A DNA stretch of 13,731 nt, taken from contig DDCB01000033.1 of assembly GCA_002335425.1 (NCBI GenBank), forward strand, positions 1-13,731, written 5' to 3'. Position 1 is the stretch's first letter. The number at the start of each line of letters is the position of its first letter. The position numbers and the translations under genes were made by a program. The notes under the pieces are model-generated. The model had not been told where the DNA came from, searched no databases, and saw only the letters and a list, made by a program, of their open reading frames with translations. Shown here in pieces: positions 1 to 6,328 of this stretch. The DNA comes from Chthonomonas sp. UBA2017 (GTDB lineage Bacteria; Armatimonadota; Fimbriimonadia; Fimbriimonadales; Fimbriimonadaceae).

Positions 1-249
1 CATTTGCCCGCCGGGGTCTTGGCGGTAGCCCCAGGTTCCGCAGAAAGCCCACGGCGACGGATTGAAGCCAGTCGTGGTTCGAGTTTCTCCATAGGGCCAA
101 TACTCGGCGGTGTGGGTGATGGTGCCGGATGAGTTCCGGCAGGCGATCACGTTCCCCAGCGGGTCGGGGATGAACTCGGTGTAAGTCGATCCGGCCTTTT
201 GCGCCGCGATCTGCCCATTCACGTTGAAGTAAGTTACCGACATCGGCAT
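1..249 (-). CDS. Orphan Rhs C-terminal tip, second copy (partial, runs off the left edge)
   Basis: The - strand frame starts at ATG 249 and reads MPMSVTYFNVNGQIAAQ and onward through DPLGNV, AEYWPYGE and CGTWGYRQDPGGQM, where the window ends. It aligns without gaps to the start of the tip gene at 1439-2362 (constant offset of 2113 bases). The first 59 bases of the window differ from that copy at only two positions, and the rest has diverged more. This is the Rhs core end that sits just before the variable toxin domain. The conserved ARYHRPTLGRW-like block and the toxin lie outside the window, so the toxin type is unknown. The start overlaps the stop of a leftover Rhs 3' end as TAATG, exactly as in the first copy. 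It follows the lipoprotein gene by about 50 bases and is probably co-transcribed with it. Known: orphan Rhs tips behind a main rhs gene act as a reservoir of alternative toxin ends. That this one does so is inference. Confidence 0.85.
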   Translation of the reverse strand, partial: MPMSVTYFNVNGQIAAQKAGSTYTEFIPDPLGNVIACRNSSGTITHTAEYWPYGETRTTTGFNPSPWAFCGTWGYRQDPGGQM

Positions 250-300
250 TATCCGTTCACGTCTCCTAAGTATTCTGACCCATCCCAGATCGTTGTGGTT
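249..300 (-). pseudogene. Leftover 3' end of a duplicated Rhs core gene
   Basis: These 52 bases read TTTIWDGSEYLGDVNG and then stop. They match the last residues of the 1064-residue Rhs protein (TTTVWDGTDYLGEQNS, stop). Homology to the first copy ends abruptly at about base 300, where the TAA stop of the neighbouring lipoprotein gene (299-301) begins. The duplication or recombination breakpoint is therefore here. The piece has no start of its own and is not an independent gene. It keeps the AGGAG sequence 13 bases before the ATG of the orphan tip and the TAATG overlap, so it may survive as the ribosome-loading leader of that tip. Confidence 0.75.
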
Positions 301-757
301 ACTTGCGGGCCGGATTCGGCTCTGGCTTTTTCTTTCTGATCCAAGGCTTTACCTTTTCAGTGGTGAATCTGAGGGTCCACAAGTTGTTTTCTTCCGTAAG
401 CGTAATCACTCCGGCTTCACGGGAGATCAGAAACATTTGATTTAACTTCGTACTTTTTGTTCTCGGCACTTCGGCTGCTGGACGACCAGCAACCGTTTCC
501 AGATCCAAATTCAGTTCGCCGTCGGCTTGTCTCCAAGAACCCTTGATAAGTGATTTTGGCATTTCTGGATCACCAAGTTCGAATCGTCCCTGTTCCAAGA
601 GAGTGAGGCGGAGCCACGGAGCATCTTCGGCCATCTTCTTTGGTTCGACAATTTTGTAGGCACCTAGAATGTCTGAGTGCTTCTGTCCACCACTGCAACC
701 GAAACAGACCAGCGACAAGGTGATCAAGAATCCAACCACACGCTTACCTAGGTTCAT
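299..757 (-). CDS. Small lipoprotein, beta-rich, between the two Rhs tips
   Basis: Encodes 152 residues. The N-terminus has two basic residues (K5, R6), a hydrophobic stretch (about 7-19) and the lipobox-like sequence VCFGCSGG with Cys21 as the likely lipidated residue. Position -3 is Cys rather than the usual Leu, so the lipobox is imperfect. The mature part alternates short beta-like segments (APWLRLTLLEQGRFEL, KGSWRQADGELNLDL, GVITLTEENNLWTLRF) and ends in a basic Lys/Pro tail. I do not recognise a family. The pattern resembles small lipocalin-like barrels with GxW and DGxL motifs. The start is well supported: AAGGAG lies 5 bases before ATG. The gene lies downstream of the metzincin-tip pair and its stop abuts a duplicated Rhs piece. 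That is where an immunity gene of a tip array would sit, so a protective outer-surface or periplasmic lipoprotein is possible, but this is inference. Confidence 0.75.
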   Translation of the reverse strand: MNLGKRVVGFLITLSLVCFGCSGGQKHSDILGAYKIVEPKKMAEDAPWLRLTLLEQGRFELGDPEMPKSLIKGSWRQADGELNLDLETVAGRPAAEVPRTKSTKLNQMFLISREAGVITLTEENNLWTLRFTTEKVKPWIRKKKPEPNPARK

Positions 758-776
758 AGCTACTCCTTAAACAATA

Positions 777-793
777 GGAATACTTCGGAATAC
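777..793. repeat. GGAATAC direct repeat pair before the lipoprotein gene
   Basis: GGAATAC occurs at 777-783 and again at 787-793, a 10-base period (one helical turn) immediately upstream of the AAGGAG ribosome site of the lipoprotein gene. It could be an operator or chance. No clear -35/-10 pair is visible around it. Confidence 0.3.
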
Positions 794-851
794 AATCTTC
801 GTAGTCCCAAACTGAGTCGCCCCAGTCTGCGCCAATTCTAGCGGGGCAAGT

Positions 852-865
852 CTGGCTTGCGCCAG
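852..865 (-). terminator. Small hairpin after the 179-residue gene (weak terminator candidate)
   Basis: CTGGC-TTGC-GCCAG is a perfect 5-base stem with a 4-base loop, about 40 bases past the stop of the 179-residue gene. There is no T-run after it on the - strand, so an intrinsic terminator is doubtful. It sits in the only real gap (758-905) within the Rhs-tip group. Confidence 0.25.
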
Positions 866-905
866 CCGCGGACGATGTCTCTCCTAAACCCATCTGTAGG
901 TCACT

Positions 906-1445
906 TTAGCTTCTTGGTAAAATCACGACGTGATTGGACTCCAGTTTACTCTTCAGAATTGGAGCACGGATTTCACTGTAGAATCGGCGATCAATGTTAC
1001 CTGCCCTCAGAGGTTTTACTACAGCAACCAGAGCACCGGGCTTATTCAGATAGAGTCTGTAGTCTAGATTGTGCTCAATATCTACGAGGACGCGCCTAGT
1101 GAAGCGGTAAGTTGCAGTAGGACCGAGACGAATCGTGTCGAAAGGGCCTATCAGAGGAGCATCGGTGCCACTTCCATCCCTAGTTAGCGCGGTTCTGGTT
1201 CCATTGAGTGCTTGATGATAAACAACAGTGAAACACTCGAAGTCGCTGAAAATTAGTGGCTGACCGGATTGATTGATGACGGCAATCTCAAACTGGTCGC
1301 GCCCTATAAGTTTTAGTTTCACTTGAGCTATTGGCTTTGGTGTTGCTGGCTTTTCCTGGACGAAGGCGATATCATCTTCGTTTGCAAAAGGACTAATTCG
1401 CAGCAGCAAGCTGAATACTAAGATTATTAACGACAGTCTTAGCAT
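906..1445 (-). CDS. Secreted beta-rich protein, candidate immunity/inhibitor partner of the metzincin tip
   Basis: Encodes 179 residues. A hydrophobic segment (about 4-16: LSLIILVFSLLLR) looks like a signal peptide or membrane anchor, followed by a Pro/Lys linker (31-40). The rest alternates strands: QVKLKLIGRDQFEIAVINQSG, QPLIFSDFECFTVVY, FDTIRLGPTATYRFTRRVLV, DYRLYL, ALVAVVKPL. The NxSGxPLxF step and the later GPTATYRF segment suggest an immunoglobulin-like beta-sandwich, loosely like bacterial proteinase inhibitors of the BsuPI type, but I cannot confirm membership. Its ATG lies inside the end of the tip gene: the shared 7 bases ATGCTAA give translational coupling. That linkage, together with export, makes it the best candidate for an immunity or inhibitor protein against the neighbouring metallopeptidase domain. 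Known: Rhs/CDI toxins are normally followed directly by their immunity gene. The assignment here is inference. Confidence 0.75.
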   Translation of the reverse strand: MLRLSLIILVFSLLLRISPFANEDDIAFVQEKPATPKPIAQVKLKLIGRDQFEIAVINQSGQPLIFSDFECFTVVYHQALNGTRTALTRDGSGTDAPLIGPFDTIRLGPTATYRFTRRVLVDIEHNLDYRLYLNKPGALVAVVKPLRAGNIDRRFYSEIRAPILKSKLESNHVVILPRS

Positions 1446-2362
1446 GGATTACCTTCACCTATGTACTTTTTCATCGCGTCGACACAGTAGTCGCCATTAC
1501 GACCCATGAGAACTTCAAACATGCAACATGCATAGATGTCGTTGCATTGACATTCGCTAGGCCCGCCATACTTTCCATGATCTACGCCGCATGCATGTGC
1601 AACTTCATGGAGAAAAGTTAGCCGGCCGGACCAAATGCCTTCACCACCGCCACTTTCGTTCGAGAAATTCGATGACCCGTACGATTGATTGATCTGTACT
1701 TTGCTGGTCGGGGACCCAAGCCTGTCATTCGCCCCAGCATAGTTTGGACAATTTCCAAAATCAGTTCCCAGATTCAGGCACTCTACAAGTCCGCTGTCGC
1801 AAAACTTTTTGAAGCATTTAAGGCGGTCAGCATTAAATGGCTGGCATGTCTGATTGCTTGCTTTAGAAGTTCTGGCGATACACTTGCTAATCTTGTTGAC
1901 TTGCTTTGGTGTCAGTTCTTTGATTCTCGCGCATAAGCGTTTTATTTTTTCTACGAAGGAATCATCACACCCTACGAATTTCATCATTCCTGTTGGATCT
2001 TGGAAGCGTACTGGAGACCCACTAACATAGCCAAACGCACTCTCCCAGGGCCAGATTGGATCAATCGTTTGCCATCTTCCGAGGGTTGGGCGGTGGTAGC
2101 GGGCGCGGACGTACATTTGGCCGCCGGGGTCTTGGCGGTAGCCCCAGGTTCCGCAAAAAGCCCACGGCGACGGGTTCGTGCCTGTTTGTGTTCTCATTTC
2201 TCCGTAGGGCCAATACTCGGCGGTGTGCGTGACGATTCCTACTGAGTTTCGGCAAGCCGTCACGCTTCCCAGAGGATCGGACACAAACTCTGTCCAGGTC
2301 GCACCTCTTTGTTCGGCTGCAATTTTGCCGTTCACAACCATATTTACAACGCTGAGGGGCAT
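1439..2362 (-). CDS. Rhs tip protein: Rhs core end fused to a cysteine-rich metzincin-like domain
   Basis: Encodes 307 residues. Residues 1-126 are the conserved end of an Rhs core (SDPLGSV, THTAEYWPYGE, WGYRQD, MYVRARYHRPTLGRWQTIDP), ending in SPVRFQDPTGM (116-126). This fits the PxxxxDPxGL junction where Rhs/TccC proteins cleave off their C-terminal payload, with Met in place of Leu. Residues 127-307 are the variable part, with 15 cysteines and HEVAHACGVDH at 252-262, a full HExxHxxGxxH metzincin zinc site. Met281 in ACCMFEVL could be the Met-turn. The Cys/Met arrangement after the site recalls archaemetzincins, but spacing differs. Known: HExxHxxGxxH binds zinc with three His and uses the Glu as base. 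A secreted protease toxin is inference. The ATG overlaps the stop of the large Rhs gene as TAATG, with AGGAG 13 bases upstream, so it is translated by coupling. The end overlaps the next gene by 7 bases. Confidence 0.9.
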   Translation of the reverse strand: MPLSVVNMVVNGKIAAEQRGATWTEFVSDPLGSVTACRNSVGIVTHTAEYWPYGEMRTQTGTNPSPWAFCGTWGYRQDPGGQMYVRARYHRPTLGRWQTIDPIWPWESAFGYVSGSPVRFQDPTGMMKFVGCDDSFVEKIKRLCARIKELTPKQVNKISKCIARTSKASNQTCQPFNADRLKCFKKFCDSGLVECLNLGTDFGNCPNYAGANDRLGSPTSKVQINQSYGSSNFSNESGGGEGIWSGRLTFLHEVAHACGVDHGKYGGPSECQCNDIYACCMFEVLMGRNGDYCVDAMKKYIGEGNPC

Positions 2363-5300
2363 TAGCTGTTTTGTTCTCCTAAATAGTCGGTTCCGTCCCA
2401 GACGGTTGTGGTTGTAAAAGATGATCCCGGCGTTGGGATTGCAGAATCAATCCAATTGACCCTTCGGCGCAGTCCATCTCCATCATACGTCATGGTCGAT
2501 AGATCCTTGACACTATTGTTGACGTATTTTGATCGCGTCAACATTCGATTCTCACGATCATAAGTATACGACGTTCCATCGCGAGTCGCGGTAACTTCTT
2601 GCACCATGTTTCCGTTACTGTCGTAGACATACGTCGTCCGGGCAGCACCTTGTTGCATAGTTGTGAGCCTGGAACCAGCGTCGTAAACCATGGTCATTGG
2701 GTTCGTTCCCTGTTGATGTTTGACGGTTATGTTGCCCACGGCATCCATCGTGAACGTTGCAAATGCTCCTGCCAGTTGCTGATTCGTGAGCCGATCTGCG
2801 TTGTCGTAGACGTAAGTGGTTGGTGATCCAGCGCGCGACTGGACAATCTTCAGCCCCGCCGCGTTATAGGTGTCCACGACGGTGACGTTGTCCACCTCGG
2901 TAATTACTCGACCAAGCGCATCATAGGTTGACGTCCGAATCTGGCCCGAGGCCGCGATAAATGTCGTCAGCCGACTATCGGCATCGTACATCATTGTTGC
3001 GGTCTTGCCACTCGGATGCACCTGTGAGACCAGGCGATTCAGCGCGTCGTAGGTGTAGGTGTGGGTTCCGCCATCGGGGTCGATCATCGTTGTTCGGTTG
3101 CCGACGGCGTCGTAGGCATAGGTGATGACGTACGGGCCGGTGGTGGAATAGCGGATGATCTCGTTTCGGGCCGAATACGCATAGGTCGTTGTGCCGTAGC
3201 TATCGATCATCGTGGTGCGGTTGCTGACCGCGTCGTATTGGAAGGTCGTGCGGGTTCCGTCGCCATAGACGGTCGTGACCAGCCGCCCAATGGCGTCATA
3301 GGTATGGGTCTTGACCCACAGATTCTGGTCGATCAGGCTGACCGCCCGCCCCGCCGCGTCATAGCTGGTGGTGATAAACCGCCCCAGCTCATCGCGAATG
3401 GACCGTTGCCGCCCGGCGGAATCGTAGGCGAAGGTGATGAAGTTCCCACGAGGGTCTTGGCGAGAGGTTTGCTGCCCGGCGAGGTCGTAGGAGTAGGTGG
3501 TTCGGTTGCCCAGGCCGTCGATCGAGGCGATCATGCGGTTGGAATTTGTCGCATAGACGCTGGTGGTCAGGCGGTTGAGCGGGTCGGTGACCACGGTTTG
3601 GTTACCGGCGAGATCGTAGGTGTAGGTTGTGCGATTGCCAAGCGGATCGACGCTGGCGATGGTTTGTCCGGCGGCATCATAGACGCTGGTCGAAACGAAG
3701 CCCATCGGGGTCGAGATCGAGACCTGGCGACCGAGAGCGTCGTAAGACGTCGTCGTCCGGTTGCCCAGAGCATCGGCGGTTGCGATCAAGTCGCGCGCGT
3801 TATAGATATAAGTTGTGCTGTTGTTCCGAGCATCGGTGACGGTCGAGAGGCGACCTGCGTTGTCATAGATATAAGTTGTGCGGTTGCCGAGCGGATCGAT
3901 GCTGGCGATTCTTTGCTTGGCAGCGTTGTATTCGGTGGTCGTGATTCGACCCAAGGCATCCATGACCGTGACCAGATAGCCCATGTTGTCGTAGGCGTAG
4001 GTCGTGCGGAATCCCATCGCGTTTTCCACCGACGTCCGGTTGTTGAACCGGCCGTAGGTGTAAGTGGTGCGGTTGCCCAGCGGGTCGACCTCAGCTTGCA
4101 GAAGACATCCGTCGTAGATGTACCGAGTGAGCTCACCAGCCGGATTCGTGACGCTGATCACGTGATCGGCGACATCGTATGCGTAGGTCGTGACTCGACC
4201 GAGCGGGTCGGCGGTGCTGACGACTCGGTTCAGGATGTCATACGAATTGGTCGTGACCGCTCCATCGGACGATTGGATACTGACGACGTTGCCGAAGGTG
4301 TCGTAATTGAAGGTTGTGACGAGGCCACGGGGGTCGGTACGCGTTCGGAGCTGACCATCGGAGTCGTAGCTGAACGAGGTGACCCGACCGAGGGCGTCGG
4401 TTGAACGGATCATGCGACGGGTTGAGCCGCTGCCATCGTAAGCATAGGTGGTGACTTCGTTGAGCGCGTTCGTGACGGTGGCGAGATTGCCGAAGGCATC
4501 TCGTTGGTAGGTCGTGACGTTGCCCAGCGGGTCCGCTGTCGTGGAGAGAAGCCAGAACTTGGTGTCGTAGGTGACCGAAGAGAGCGTACCGGCAGGGGTC
4601 TGCTCGGAGGTTTTGAGACCGTTGGAGTTGTAGGTGTAGGTAATCGTAAACCCTTCGGGACGCGCGACGTTGGAGATAAATCCATTGCCTTGAGGAATGT
4701 AGCTCACTTCAGCCCCAGACGGCCAAATTTCTTTGTTAGTACCTAGATCTCCGATACGGTCGTATTCCCAGACCGCTGTTCCTGCGGCCATGGACGCTAC
4801 TCGCCTAAGACTATCGTACATGTATGTCGTTCGATAGCCTCTAGGGTCTTCAATCGTGTGGAGCAAGGTCGCCGTCCCGCTTGTGACGGAATAACCAAAT
4901 TTCGTGATACATCCTAGCGGCGTAATCATGGAGACGAGGTTCTTCTCGCTGTCGTACGAGAAGGTCCATCGTCGGTTTGACCAGTCTTCAAGGGACTGAA
5001 CGAGCGAAACCCCGAGACTTGAATCGTAACTATAAGTTAATCGTCGTCCACCAGGGACTTCGATGTAGTTGATGAGGCCGTTGTTCGAATAGACGTAAGT
5101 TTGTGTGACGCCATCGGGATCGACGACTCGATCCAGCTCGTATCGACTTCCAGAAGAGGCATGTTTTTTGTACTTCAGTTGCATGCCGTCGTTGAAGTAT
5201 TCAGTGAACTCGTCAGGCGACGAGTCGTAGCCAAGGGTCGTGACACATCCAATGTCGCTGGGCATATATGGCGTATAGGTCCCCACAGTGGTGGTCATGA

Positions 5301-5556
5301 AGTGAGGCACAACGCTGAAATCCCCTCGGGTAACTGAGGCAACAGTGTATGTTGGAGTAGGAGATGTTCGGAGATACGTCTCAATGTAACCCTTGACGGA
5401 GCAAGAGCGCCCGCGCCCGTACTCTGAGATGTCGTCGGTCTTAGTGCTGTAGAAAAGACTGAGCGACAAGTCAAACTTCTTGGCTTTCAGCTGAATTTCA
5501 GGATCGACTAGCAATTCCCCCGTCGCGGGATCGGGCATCGGAACATACGGGTCCAT
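2362..5556 (-). CDS. Large Rhs/YD-repeat shell protein lacking its own C-terminal tip
   Basis: Encodes 1064 residues. After a short N-terminal part (MDPYVPMPDPATGELLVDPE, then KFDLSLSLFYST and YGRGRS, a typical Rhs entry block) the protein is almost entirely YD repeats of the type TTYxYDxxGR. I count about 41 from residue ~150 to the end. Known: such repeats wrap into a hollow beta-shell that encloses a toxic C-terminus. Here the protein stops at TVWDGTDYLGEQNS, where other Rhs proteins continue into the core end. That continuation is the next gene, started from the TAATG overlap. No signal peptide, PAAR, VgrG or membrane segment is visible, so the export route is unknown. ATG 5556 is the first possible start after an in-frame TAA upstream, with no intervening ATG and no good ribosome site. 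The true N-terminus could be truncated. An open frame of 447 codons on the other strand is a by-product of the repeats. Confidence 0.92.
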   Translation of the reverse strand: MDPYVPMPDPATGELLVDPEIQLKAKKFDLSLSLFYSTKTDDISEYGRGRSCSVKGYIETYLRTSPTPTYTVASVTRGDFSVVPHFMTTTVGTYTPYMPSDIGCVTTLGYDSSPDEFTEYFNDGMQLKYKKHASSGSRYELDRVVDPDGVTQTYVYSNNGLINYIEVPGGRRLTYSYDSSLGVSLVQSLEDWSNRRWTFSYDSEKNLVSMITPLGCITKFGYSVTSGTATLLHTIEDPRGYRTTYMYDSLRRVASMAAGTAVWEYDRIGDLGTNKEIWPSGAEVSYIPQGNGFISNVARPEGFTITYTYNSNGLKTSEQTPAGTLSSVTYDTKFWLLSTTADPLGNVTTYQRDAFGNLATVTNALNEVTTYAYDGSGSTRRMIRSTDALGRVTSFSYDSDGQLRTRTDPRGLVTTFNYDTFGNVVSIQSSDGAVTTNSYDILNRVVSTADPLGRVTTYAYDVADHVISVTNPAGELTRYIYDGCLLQAEVDPLGNRTTYTYGRFNNRTSVENAMGFRTTYAYDNMGYLVTVMDALGRITTTEYNAAKQRIASIDPLGNRTTYIYDNAGRLSTVTDARNNSTTYIYNARDLIATADALGNRTTTSYDALGRQVSISTPMGFVSTSVYDAAGQTIASVDPLGNRTTYTYDLAGNQTVVTDPLNRLTTSVYATNSNRMIASIDGLGNRTTYSYDLAGQQTSRQDPRGNFITFAYDSAGRQRSIRDELGRFITTSYDAAGRAVSLIDQNLWVKTHTYDAIGRLVTTVYGDGTRTTFQYDAVSNRTTMIDSYGTTTYAYSARNEIIRYSTTGPYVITYAYDAVGNRTTMIDPDGGTHTYTYDALNRLVSQVHPSGKTATMMYDADSRLTTFIAASGQIRTSTYDALGRVITEVDNVTVVDTYNAAGLKIVQSRAGSPTTYVYDNADRLTNQQLAGAFATFTMDAVGNITVKHQQGTNPMTMVYDAGSRLTTMQQGAARTTYVYDSNGNMVQEVTATRDGTSYTYDRENRMLTRSKYVNNSVKDLSTMTYDGDGLRRRVNWIDSAIPTPGSSFTTTTVWDGTDYLGEQNS
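3497..3909 (-). repeat. Higher-order repeat inside the Rhs gene (about 42 residues, two YD units)
   Basis: The phrase IAS(I/V)D(P)LGNRTT, or a close variant (IATADALGNRTT), recurs four times at about 42-residue (about 126-base) spacing, near 3909, 3785, 3661 and 3535. A related EVDPLGNRTT lies near 4090. At DNA level the cores are close (for example GTGCGGTTGCCGAGCGGATC against GTGCGATTGCCAAGCGGATC). This suggests recent expansion by duplication of a two-unit block within the shell. Confidence 0.7.
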
Positions 5557-5569
5557 GCGAGAAAGGGTC

Positions 5570-5600
5570 GGAGCGATCCCCTGATGCCGAGCATCGCTCC
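5570..5600. repeat. Inverted repeat just upstream of the Rhs start
   Basis: GGAGCGAT (5570-5577) and ATCGCTCC (5593-5600) form a perfect 8-base inverted repeat with a 15-base centre, 14 bases before the Rhs ATG. As RNA it would form a hairpin in the Rhs leader. It has no following T-run and is not a classical terminator. A regulatory hairpin or a protein-binding site is possible. Confidence 0.4.
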
Positions 5601-5847
5601 CTTCACTGACTTCAAAGGGTTAAGGAATTTTCATGATACTCTTGGATGTGGGACGACGCAGGCGATTTCTGAGAGTTGTATGTCTTGGCACGGGTACGAA
5701 AAGTTGCTTGGGTTCGGGACTGTGCCCGCTTTACCAGGGGTGCAAGCGGAGAAATTCATCATGGGCGAAGTTGCACCTGAGCAAATCCCAGAGCTGCATC
5801 CTTCTGAGCTTGAGCCAGGTCGAGAGAACGGTAGCGGATCGTTTTGA
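5584..5847 (+). CDS. Hypothetical 87-residue ORF (doubtful)
   Basis: This ORF fills the gap between the divergent Rhs start and the end of the NifU-like gene. It would be the only + strand gene in the cargo half. The product has a fairly protein-like composition (SWHGYEKLLGFGTVPALPGV, AEKFIMGEVAPEQIPEL, a Glu/Pro-rich end) and many G-starting codons. GGAG lies 10 bases before the ATG, though within the inverted repeat. I recognise no family. On the opposite strand the same bases hold a 74-residue ORF (5631-5855, GTG start overlapping the NifU-like stop as GTGA). That ORF is Ser/Pro/Cys-rich, which is common in shadow frames. Only one of the two, or neither, is real. Confidence 0.25.
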   Translation: MPSIAPFTDFKGLRNFHDTLGCGTTQAISESCMSWHGYEKLLGFGTVPALPGVQAEKFIMGEVAPEQIPELHPSELEPGRENGSGSF

Positions 5848-5851
5848 TTGT

Positions 5852-6220
5852 TCACGAGTTTTCTTTTTCCTTTGTCATGAGCGCGTTGGCGAGAGCCGCG
5901 AGCGCCAAATCGACGTAGTAATCCTTCCCTTCGGGCAAACCACCCAGCAAGGCCAAGATGTCTTCTCTTTCGATTTGAGTCGCGAACGAACGGTCTTTGC
6001 CTGTGATGAGCTCTGCCAGAAGACTTGCTGATGCCGTACTACTTGGACACCCATTACATGCGTAAGCTGCTGTCAAGATTTTCTCACCCTCTATTCGGAG
6101 CCATAGTTGGACATAGGGACCATCACCGGGACTCCCTCCCGCCCCTATATGGGTCGCAAGAGGATCTGGCCCTACGTTGCGGGGCTGCTCAATATGACGC
6201 AGGGCCCGGGGGTGTAGCAC
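5852..6220 (-). CDS. IscU/NifU-like Fe-S scaffold homologue with missing cluster ligands
   Basis: Encodes 122 residues, about the length of IscU/NifU N-domains. Matches run throughout: HPRALRHIEQPRNVGPD (the HPRNxG entry), GGSPGDGPYVQLWLRIEGEKI, AYACNGCPSSTASASLLAELITGK (IscU: YGCGSAIASSSL), then GLPEGKDYYVDLALAALANAL (IscU: LPPVKxHCxxLAxxAI). Of the three IscU ligand cysteines, only the middle one remains (Cys58, with an extra Cys55). The first is replaced by Pro31, with the following Gly-Asp (D33) kept, and the third position is Tyr. Normal [2Fe-2S] assembly with three Cys is therefore unlikely, and a divergent role or decay is possible. The start is GTG with GGAG nine bases upstream; an in-frame TGA just before leaves no longer option. 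It lies 108 bases behind the glycosyltransferase gene on the same strand, probably one transcript. Confidence 0.8.
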   Translation of the reverse strand: MLHPRALRHIEQPRNVGPDPLATHIGAGGSPGDGPYVQLWLRIEGEKILTAAYACNGCPSSTASASLLAELITGKDRSFATQIEREDILALLGGLPEGKDYYVDLALAALANALMTKEKENS

Positions 6221-6328
6221 AACTAAGTTCTCCGTCAGTTGCTCTCAAGTTTACTTTCATGGCCTCAGGCTCTGTCCAGTCTTCTAAGTACTTTTTTCAG
6301 TTTCTTCAAAAAGACGATTCCATCGGGT

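Noticed and set aside
2355..2370. Programmed -1 frameshift joining the Rhs core and tip
   Set aside because: Only the first copy has an A-run (CAAAAC) near the stop. The second copy (GTGAACGGATAATG) has no slippery sequence, while both keep TAATG and GGAG, so termination-reinitiation is the simpler reading.
3061..4404. 447-codon open frame on the + strand, opposite the Rhs gene
   Set aside because: It is the antisense of periodic YD repeats, and its own composition (repeated VVGVGRAVAxRI-like phrases) follows the repeat period. There is no family resemblance and the Rhs frame is certain.
3500..4700. Possible CRISPR array because of regular repeats
   Set aside because: The spacing follows YD-repeat coding units (about 63 or 126 bases), the repeats are imperfect and in frame, and there are no unique spacers.
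6221..6328. 23-codon ORF starting at an ATG between the glycosyltransferase and NifU-like genes
   Set aside because: It is very short, without a clear ribosome site, and overlaps the start of the NifU-like gene in another frame.
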